A stretch of 56,949 bases of DNA from Verrucomicrobiota bacterium (GTDB lineage Bacteria > Auribacterota > JABMQX01 > JAFGEW01), in contig JAFGEW010000057.1 of NCBI GenBank assembly GCA_016931415.1, positions 1-56,949 on the forward strand, written 5' to 3'. How positions within the stretch are numbered: position 1 is the stretch's first letter; every line of letters starts with the position of its first letter. The position numbers were made by a program, and so were the translations under genes. The notes beneath the pieces were generated by a model. That model worked only from the letters and a program-made list of their open reading frames with translations. It was not told the DNA's origin and did not search any database. Below, piece after piece: positions 51,392 to 56,949 of the stretch.

Positions 51392-51464
51392 AGCCAGCGA
51401 TCGGGCTCGAACCGATGACCGCGGCATTACGAATGCCGTGCTCTACCAACTGAGCTACGCTGGC
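51392..51464 (-). tRNA. tRNA-Thr (anticodon CGU)
   Basis: The minus strand folds into a full cloverleaf. The acceptor arm GCCAGCG pairs with CGCTGGC. The D-arm is GCTCAGTTGGTAGAGC, the anticodon stem CGGCA/TGCCG closes the loop TTCGTAA with anticodon CGT (U in RNA), and the T-arm is GGTTCGAGCCC. No CCA is encoded. It decodes ACG. Confidence 0.92.
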
Positions 51465-52109
51465 CGCGTGATTCTGCCTTGCAGAATCACGTACGCAGAA
51501 CCTTCGATTCTTCGGCGCTGGGCGTTGATGCTGGTCGTCGAGACCTGCATCAACGCCTTCGCAGAATCACGCGCTCTGCATCGGCGCTTGTCGGGAAAGA
51601 GGTATTAGTCCGAAGGGCCTGGTGTTCCCCCGAAAGGGTCAAGGCCCCTGGAGCCAGAGGCTCCACAGGGGCTGCGACGACCAGGTCAGGCGCCGCAACC
51701 CCTCTCATTTATCGGCGCTCTTTTACGCCCCCTGAACCGGTATTGCAAGCGTTATGTGCCCCCGCCCGCAGAAAAACTGGCTGCTGAGTCGCAGCCTCTT
51801 TATTGACTGAAGCTCACCAGTTGAATAAGAGTGAATACTCGCGGACAGAATGAAGTCTGTCAGGGGAAAATGTATCATTTGCTTAAAGAAAAGGCTTGCC
51901 ACTTCTGTACTGGGTTCGTAGGATTCATCCGGCCGCTGTGCGGAGCGGTCGAGTTTGTTCGCTTGGCGTACGCCTGGTGGGTCGCAGGTTGGGAACCTGC
52001 CCCCGCAAGTGCTCACTGGATGGTCGCCGGGCGAGAACGCAGCGTTCGGTGCGTGCGGTCCCGCCAGAGTGTCCCCGATGCGCGCCGGCACAACTGAAAG
52101 GGGACGGCC
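51465..52109. other. Long spacer between tRNA-Thr and the TPR operon
   Basis: These 645 bases hold no supported protein gene. Near the tRNA, CGTGATTCTGC and its complement (51467-51477 and 51481-51491) form a perfect 11-bp palindrome. A third copy of the right arm, GCAGAATCACG, is at 51561-51571. At 51580-51722 lies a candidate structured RNA, described separately. From about 51770 the sequence becomes AT-richer and contains small palindromes such as GACAG-AATGAAGT-CTGTC and GCAGGTT-GGG-AACCTGC, but no promoter I can defend. Confidence 0.4.
51595..51708. ncRNA. Candidate structured RNA (unidentified)
   Basis: Nested complementary stretches suggest a rod-like fold: AAGAGG with CCTCT, CCTGGT with ACCAGG, and an inner GGCCCCTGGAGCC hairpin with AGA loop. 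A 9-bp direct repeat ATCGGCGCT flanks it on both sides (near 51580 and 51712). The core words of SRP, 6S, RNase P or tmRNA are not present, so the identity and strand remain open. Confidence 0.25.
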
Positions 52110-53387
52110 ATGCTTCCAAGACTCTTGTTCCTCGTCCTGTCCACTGCCCTGCTCACATGTCTCGCGGCGCAGTCGCCAGCCGCCGAAACCGACGCGCTCG
52201 AGGCGTACGCGCGCGGCGACTATGCGGGCGTCGTCAAGCTCGTCGAGAAATCGGTCCGGGACGGCTCGGCCGGCATCCAGGAGCACTTGCTGCTCGCGCG
52301 CGCGTACCTGCACCTCGACCGGAACAACGACGCGCTCGGCGTGCTGCGCACCGTGATCGAGCGTGACCACGAGAACCCGGACGCGAACGCGCTCATCGGC
52401 CAGATGCTCTACGAGGCGGGCAAGGCCAAAGAGGCGCTCGCGTACCTCGAGACCGCCCACCGGCTCAAGCAGGACGCCGTCACATCGAGCTTGCTGGGCA
52501 AGTGCCATTACGCGCTCGGCGATGCGCAGAAGGCCAAGATGTATCTCGAGCAGGCGCTCGCGCTCGACGTGCGCGACCCGTCGAACAGCTATCTGCTCGG
52601 GACGATCTGCCTCGATAGCGGCTCGGGCGCGCTGGCGGAGAAGTATCTGCTCCAGTCCGAGGAGGCGGGCACCGAGTCGGCCGAGCTGCACCGGCTGCTG
52701 GGCCGCGCCTACATGGAGCAGTACAAGTTCGTTGGACCGGTGCTCGTGCGCCGCATTCCGGGCAGTCCGAAGCCGGGCGAAGTCGTCGATGGCCACGTCG
52801 TGCTCGCGCCGCTCGAGGGCGTGACCGATCAGTACAAGGTCTGCACGCGTTACTCGGCGCTCTATGAGGGGATCCGGCTACTCGAAGCGTTGCCTGATGA
52901 TCCTGACGGGCTCTACATGGCCGCCTCGGGCTGGCTCGCTGCGGGCGATGCGGCGCGCGCCAACGACTCTCTCAGGCAACTGTCGAGGCACGAACCGCGA
53001 AGTCGCCGAACGCTCGACCTCACGGCCCGTGCCCTGATCGTCGCCGGCGACGTCGGCGCGCTCATTGAGGTGATCGAACGCGGCGAGAAAGCCAAGGTGT
53101 TCGACGCGCACGAGGCCGCCCAGCTCTACTACCGCGGCGCGGTCGTGCTGCTCGCACGGGGCGAGCGGACCGAGTGCCTCAAGATGCTCGAAGCGGCCGA
53201 CAAGCGCCAACCGGCGTCGGCTGCCGTCTTGCGAGCGCTCGCCGAGCTGAGCGTCACCATGGGCCGCGACAAGCAGGCGCGCGGCTACTACGCCCGCCTC
53301 GTCGAGCTGTTCCCCGACGCGTCCGACATCGACGGGCTGCGCAACGCCCTGCAGGTCCTCGAAGAGAAGACGGGAGGTGCACAATGA
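52110..53387 (+). CDS. Exported TPR-repeat protein
   Basis: This 425-residue protein has a signal peptide (about 1-24) and at least five tetratricopeptide-like helical pairs (for example LLLARAYLHLDRNNDALGVL and LLGKCHYALGDAQKAKMYLEQ). A central non-TPR stretch (about 206-245) lies between them. TPR proteins serve as scaffolds; the partner here is likely the protein encoded immediately downstream. ATG 52110 has AAAGGGGACGG upstream. The stop overlaps the next start by ATGA (53384-53387). Confidence 0.8.
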   Translation: MLPRLLFLVLSTALLTCLAAQSPAAETDALEAYARGDYAGVVKLVEKSVRDGSAGIQEHLLLARAYLHLDRNNDALGVLRTVIERDHENPDANALIGQMLYEAGKAKEALAYLETAHRLKQDAVTSSLLGKCHYALGDAQKAKMYLEQALALDVRDPSNSYLLGTICLDSGSGALAEKYLLQSEEAGTESAELHRLLGRAYMEQYKFVGPVLVRRIPGSPKPGEVVDGHVVLAPLEGVTDQYKVCTRYSALYEGIRLLEALPDDPDGLYMAASGWLAAGDAARANDSLRQLSRHEPRSRRTLDLTARALIVAGDVGALIEVIERGEKAKVFDAHEAAQLYYRGAVVLLARGERTECLKMLEAADKRQPASAAVLRALAELSVTMGRDKQARGYYARLVELFPDASDIDGLRNALQVLEEKTGGAQ

Positions 53388-56300
53388 AACCGGCTCTTGT
53401 TCTCGTGTTCGCCGCGGTTGTCGCCGCCTGTCTTGTCATGTCTGCCGACGGCTCGACCATTGGCGAGTTGGAGCAGCAGGTGCGGGAGAACCCGGCCTCG
53501 CTCGAGGCGAAGGAAGCGCTCGCCGAGGCGTACCTCGTCGAGTGCGAACTGGAGAAGTCGCTCAGCCTGTGGCGCGACGTCCTACGCGTCGCGCCCGACC
53601 ATGCGCGTGCGAAGTGCGTTGTGGACCGGCTCACGGCGCAGGCGCTCGATCTCGACAGCCATCTCGATGTGCTCGACCGGCTCATCGAGCAGGGCATTGT
53701 GCAAGGCACGAAAGACCTCCTCGACGCCGCCGCCGAACGTGCCGCGACCGACGAGCAGAAGGCGCGCATCATGTTCCTGCGCGGAGCGCTCATGATGCGC
53801 ACCGGCGACGAAGCGGGCGCGCGTGCGAGCTACCAGACCGCCGCGCGCCTTTATCCGGGCGCGGTGTGGGGTGGGCGGTCGGCCATCGCGCTCGCCCGCG
53901 CCGACGCGCGTGTGGGCCGCAAGACCGAGGCGCGCCGCAGCTTGACTGCGCTCATTGATGCAACGCCCGCCGGGCACGTCGCCGTGATCGAGGAAGCGCG
54001 GTTCGAGCTCGTGATGGTTGACCTGAGCGACCTGACGCCCGACGAGCGCGTCGCCGCGCTGCGTTCGGTGCTCACGGAGATCACCACCGATGAGGTGAAG
54101 CGCCGCGCGCTCAGCGAGCTGATCGCCGTGGTCACCGCGGCGCAGGCCCAATGGACGCCCGAGGCCGTCGCCGCCGCCGAAGCCGTGCTGCGGGCCAACG
54201 CGCCCGTTGATCAGGCCCAACGGCTGCTCGCCCAGCTCCTCGACGTGGCGCGCACAAGCGACGACGTCGCGACGCTCGACCGCCTGCTCTCGCTGTTCGG
54301 TGCGGTGGCGCTCGACGACGTCGGCCTGGCGCGTGAAGCTGCGTTTGTCAGGACTGAGGCGCTGCTCGCCCGCGCCGCAGTGAGCGATACCGTGGCCGAC
54401 GTGCGCCGGCTCGTTGCCGACGCGCGCTCGACGCTCGACGCGCTTGCCGCCGGGCGCGACGTCTACGCCGATCGCCGCCGTGTGCAGCGCCTGGTCGGGC
54501 AGTCGCACCTCGTCGAGGCGCAGAAGCTCATCGTGCTCGAGGCCCGCGCGTCGGCGCGCGCGAGCACCATCGAGGCGCTGCCCGCGCTGCTTGCCGCCAA
54601 GGCCCATTATCTCGACCGGCTCTCGGCCGACCCGCAAGAGGGCCTGTGCCGGCTCGAACAGATCGCCCGGCTCCTCGAGCATGTGCAGGAGTGGGAGATG
54701 GCCGTGCTCGTCTATCGCGAGATCGCCACGACGTTTCCGCAGCAGGCCGAGGGGCGGGACGCGCTGCTCAAGATGGCCTGGCTGCTCGATCAGCGCCTCG
54801 ACGCGCCGATGGAGGCGCTCGAGGCCTACGCCGAATACGCGGCGCGCTATCCGGCCGAGCTGCCGTACCGCCAGCTCGACGTGGGCGAGCGGCTGCGGCG
54901 CCTCGGCTACGCCAACGTGCTCGATTTCCAGAAACGCAACCGGATCACGCCCGACGGCATTTTCGGCCCGGCCGCGCGCCAGAAGCTCGACGAGCTCGAG
55001 GCGAGCTTTGACATGATCGCGGGCCGCAGGTCGCGCGAGTCCGACGTGCTCCGCGGCTCATACGTGCACCCGACGATGTTCGGCATCGCGCAGCGGCTCG
55101 AGCAGTCGGGTCGCCATCACGACGCCGTCGTCGCCTACCGGCTCTTCCTCAACCTGTTCCCGACCAAGCGCGAGGCCGACGATGCGCTGATCTCGATCGC
55201 CCGCCTCTTCCGCGACAACCTGCTCTTTGCCGAGGCGCTCGTCGCTTACCGCCAGCTTATGGACGATTTCGAGAAGGGCGACATGACGAGTCTCGCCTAC
55301 ATCGAGGCGGCGCAGTGCCTCGAGAACCTCAGCCGCTGGAAGGAAGCCAAGGAGCTCTACGAGCTCTACCTGCGCAACTACCCGGGCTATAACAAGGCGC
55401 CGCTGGCGAAGGAGCACCTCGCGCTCCTCGACGAGATCCAGCAGTACGAGGACTTCATCGCCGGGAATCCGGAGAGCCCGAAGCTCCCGGAGGCGCAGTA
55501 CCAGATCGCCGCCATCCTCTACAAGCAGATGAAGAACAACACGAAGGCGGCCGTTGAGTTCGCCCAGGTAGCCGAGCGCTATCCGAAGCACGTCCGCGCA
55601 CCCGATGCGCTGTTCACCGCCGGCACTGCGCAGCTCTTCGTCGAGAACTTCCCCGCCGCGCGCAACCTCTACGCGCGGGTCGTGAAGGACTACGCCGACA
55701 GCCGGCTCGCCGACGACGCGCAGTTCTGGATCGGCCACACGTACGAGTACAGCGCCCGTGCGCTTGGCAAGCTGGACGACGCGCGCGTCGTGCTCAAGCG
55801 CCGCAGCCTGCGCGAACGCGAGCGCCTGCTCGCCGACCTCGACCTGCGCCGCCGCTACAACGCCGGGGCGCAGCCCGGCGCCGAGCTGCCCGAGGACGTC
55901 TGGGGCGGCGACACGCTCGGTGTGCTGTCGAGCGGCTCGGTGCGCGACCGCGTCAACGCCGATCTGTTCCGTGCCGTGCGCGCGTATCGCGACGTGGTGG
56001 ACAAGTTCAAGATGGGCGACATGGCCGGTGACGCGCTGTTGCGTATCGGCGCGATCTACACCGAGTACCTCAAGGATCCGGACAAGGGCGTCGAAGCCTA
56101 CCGCGAGCTGTTGCAGAGCTACCCCGCCACGAAGGCCGCCAGCGACGCGCTCTTTGCCGTCGGCAGCTACTACGTCGAGAAAGAGCAGTACGACGAGGCG
56201 ATCAAGGCCTACGAGCAGTTCGCGTTCAACTACCCGCAGGACCCGAAGGCCGAGGACGCCATGTTCGCCATCGCCCGCTGCCACGCCGCGCTCAAGGATT

Positions 56301-56410
56301 GGAATAAGGCCCTCGACGCGTACCAGAGCTATCTGAACAAGTTCCCGTATGGGAAGAACGCCGAACCCGCGAAAGCGCAAGTCGAGTGGATCCGCATGTA
56401 TCATTTCTAG
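53384..56410 (+). CDS. Large exported TPR protein with embedded peptidoglycan-binding motif
   Basis: This 1008-residue protein has a signal peptide (about 1-24) and many TPR and YbgF/tol-pal-like repeats (A-YR-LL-YP-A-DAL-IG units). Near residues 500-535 an embedded peptidoglycan-binding domain reads LRRLGYANVLDFQKRN, then TPDGIFGPAARQKLDEL. The C-terminal half repeats VGSYYVEKEQYDEAIKAYEQ-type hairpins. It may tether an assembly to the cell wall. ATG 53384 overlaps the previous stop; GGAGGTGC precedes it. Confidence 0.82.
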   Translation: MKPALVLVFAAVVAACLVMSADGSTIGELEQQVRENPASLEAKEALAEAYLVECELEKSLSLWRDVLRVAPDHARAKCVVDRLTAQALDLDSHLDVLDRLIEQGIVQGTKDLLDAAAERAATDEQKARIMFLRGALMMRTGDEAGARASYQTAARLYPGAVWGGRSAIALARADARVGRKTEARRSLTALIDATPAGHVAVIEEARFELVMVDLSDLTPDERVAALRSVLTEITTDEVKRRALSELIAVVTAAQAQWTPEAVAAAEAVLRANAPVDQAQRLLAQLLDVARTSDDVATLDRLLSLFGAVALDDVGLAREAAFVRTEALLARAAVSDTVADVRRLVADARSTLDALAAGRDVYADRRRVQRLVGQSHLVEAQKLIVLEARASARASTIEALPALLAAKAHYLDRLSADPQEGLCRLEQIARLLEHVQEWEMAVLVYREIATTFPQQAEGRDALLKMAWLLDQRLDAPMEALEAYAEYAARYPAELPYRQLDVGERLRRLGYANVLDFQKRNRITPDGIFGPAARQKLDELEASFDMIAGRRSRESDVLRGSYVHPTMFGIAQRLEQSGRHHDAVVAYRLFLNLFPTKREADDALISIARLFRDNLLFAEALVAYRQLMDDFEKGDMTSLAYIEAAQCLENLSRWKEAKELYELYLRNYPGYNKAPLAKEHLALLDEIQQYEDFIAGNPESPKLPEAQYQIAAILYKQMKNNTKAAVEFAQVAERYPKHVRAPDALFTAGTAQLFVENFPAARNLYARVVKDYADSRLADDAQFWIGHTYEYSARALGKLDDARVVLKRRSLRERERLLADLDLRRRYNAGAQPGAELPEDVWGGDTLGVLSSGSVRDRVNADLFRAVRAYRDVVDKFKMGDMAGDALLRIGAIYTEYLKDPDKGVEAYRELLQSYPATKAASDALFAVGSYYVEKEQYDEAIKAYEQFAFNYPQDPKAEDAMFAIARCHAALKDWNKALDAYQSYLNKFPYGKNAEPAKAQVEWIRMYHF

Positions 56411-56428
56411 GCTAACGACAGACAAGAA

Positions 56429-56459
56429 GGCGCTCGGAGGGTTGTTCCCTCCGAGCGCC
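56429..56459 (+). terminator. Strong hairpin after the large TPR gene
   Basis: Perfect 13-bp arms (GGCGCTCGGAGGG at 56429-56441 and its complement at 56447-56459) enclose a TTGTT loop, 19 bases after the stop. It is followed by GTTGCTCT, a modest T-tract. Confidence 0.65.
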
Positions 56460-56606
56460 GTTGCTCTCCACGAGAGTCTCTGAGCTCGTGCTGCGGACCA
56501 GTTGCACCGGGCAGTACTCGACGAGAGCTCCTGAGCCCCGTAGGGGCGACATGTTTGTAGCCACGGGCGTCAGCCCGTGGAGGACGCGTCGTGATACGAG
56601 AAGCCG

Positions 56607-56661
56607 AACCCCGCAGGGGGTGGCATGTGTCGGTTCGCAGATGCCACCCCCTGCGGGGGTT
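56607..56661. repeat. 20-bp inverted repeat, REP-like
   Basis: Arms built on AACCCCGCAGGGGGTGGCAT (56607-56626) and its complement (56641-56661, with one bulged G) enclose a short loop. Each arm is itself partly self-complementary. Confidence 0.6.
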
Positions 56662-56663
56662 CG

Positions 56664-56749
56664 CCTGTCTGTCGTCGCCTGCCGTCCACGGGCTCACGCC
56701 CGTGGCTACAGGATGCCGCCCGCTGCGCGGGCTTCTCTGGGCGCGCGTC
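56664..56749. repeat. 86-bp direct repeat, copy 1
   Basis: It is identical to 56761-56846 except for one base (GCTGCGCGGGC versus GCTGCGTGGGC). The unit contains the palindrome CCACGGGC-TCAC-GCCCGTGG (56686-56705). Confidence 0.85.
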
Positions 56750-56760
56750 GAGGGGGGGTA

Positions 56761-56846
56761 CCTGTCTGTCGTCGCCTGCCGTCCACGGGCTCACGCCCGT
56801 GGCTACAGGATGCCGCCCGCTGCGTGGGCTTCTCTGGGCGCGCGTC
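56761..56846. repeat. 86-bp direct repeat, copy 2
   Basis: This is the second copy, offset by 97 bases. It includes the same palindrome at 56783-56802. It ends 30 bases before the IS630-type transposase fragment. Confidence 0.85.
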
Positions 56847-56875
56847 ATCGATGGGGCATTCGCCCTAGTGTCGAG

Positions 56876-56949
56876 TCACGTTAATATTGTTGGGTATAGC
56901 CGTTTGAGCTTGATGCGAGCGTCGGTTGTGGTGAAGCGCCAGTCCACGG
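56876..56949 (-). mobile_element. 3' end of an IS630-type transposase gene (runs off the window)
   Basis: On the minus strand the window ends in a frame encoding VDWRFTTTDARIKLKRLYP and a stop at 56876-56878. W-R-F-T-T-x-D-A-R-x-K-L-x-x-L-Y-P is the well-known C-terminal end of IS630-family transposases. The 5' part lies beyond the window. Confidence 0.75.

Larger units (their letters stand above)
56411..56875. other. Spacer with terminator and REP-like palindromes
   Basis: These 465 bases hold no gene. They contain a strong terminator-like hairpin, several GC-rich palindromes (GCCCC-GTA-GGGGC at 56535-56547 and CCACGGGC-GTCA-GCCCGTGG at 56561-56580), a 20-bp inverted repeat at 56607-56661, and two copies of an 86-bp unit. 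The pattern resembles REP-type or mobile-element-derived filler. Confidence 0.55.

Noticed and set aside
51595-51708. Bacterial SRP RNA, because ACCAGGTCAGG occurs
   Set aside because: The conserved GGAA-tetraloop apex of SRP RNA is missing and the surrounding pairing differs, so the match is likely coincidental.
1-56949. CRISPR arrays
   Set aside because: No regularly spaced short direct repeats with unique spacers occur; the repeats near 56664-56846 are a two-copy 86-bp unit without spacers.

Overview
The window is a high-GC bacterial chromosome segment of about 57 kb. It uses many GTG starts, its coding strands switch often, and it carries numerous secreted or membrane proteins. Three things point to an anaerobic or facultative member of a planctomycete-like or PVC-allied lineage: pilin-like proteins with an H-X(9/10)-DG motif, NPCBM-tailed secreted metalloproteases, and an anaerobe-type orange-protein (ORP) operon. 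Phylum placement is inference; there is no rRNA or ribosomal protein in the window to settle it.

Layout. At 1-3935 (minus) lie a B12-type radical SAM protein, an alkaline-phosphatase-superfamily phosphodiesterase and a lone sucD. At 3981-6073 (minus) is a two-gene ATPase/DUF4435 cassette that looks like the anti-phage system PARIS (AriA/AriB). At 6313-9477 (plus) are an amidohydrolase, a membrane protein and an aminotransferase. At 9599-13082 (minus) four paralogous pilin-like proteins stand in tandem, followed by a fifth, different one at 13339 (plus).

At 13942-21705 (minus) 13 closely packed genes form one operon: three NifX/ORP-type cofactor proteins, two MinD ATPases with ferredoxin inserts, an Mrp/ApbC ATPase, a NifU-like scaffold, a ferredoxin, a DUF5320 protein, a zinc-ribbon protein, a radical SAM enzyme, a COG1237 metallo-hydrolase and, unexpectedly, panD. 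It starts behind a near-perfect -24/-12 (sigma-54) promoter, and a PAS-AAA-Fis enhancer-binding protein gene lies directly upstream. This matches the logic known for the ORP operons of Desulfovibrio.

At 23365-27734 are a sugar isomerase, a DUF3788 protein, a large glycosidase-like protein, a small CxxC protein and arsC. At 27799-32410 (minus) are two secreted paralogous zinc proteases with an HExxHxxGxxD motif. At 32675-34939 (plus) are a DUF485 protein and an acetate-type sodium symporter behind a perfect CRP-like palindrome.

From 35373 to 48082 (plus) is the most striking region: a tandem array of secreted metzincin-like proteases ending in NPCBM domains. It holds four single genes, one of them cut down to a remnant by an internal deletion plus one frameshift, and one head-to-tail double-protease fusion of 1164 aa. 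An IS5-type element is inserted exactly at the stop codon of one member. After that come an internally deleted DUF4011-helicase/Vsr/DUF3320 defence-type gene, two small membrane or exported proteins, a tRNA-Thr(CGU), two translationally coupled TPR proteins (one with an embedded peptidoglycan-binding motif), REP-like palindromes with an 86-bp direct repeat, and the 3' end of an IS630-type transposase. Several remnants (phosphodiesterase tail, histidine kinase tail, deleted protease, deleted helicase) show that this region undergoes duplication and deletion.
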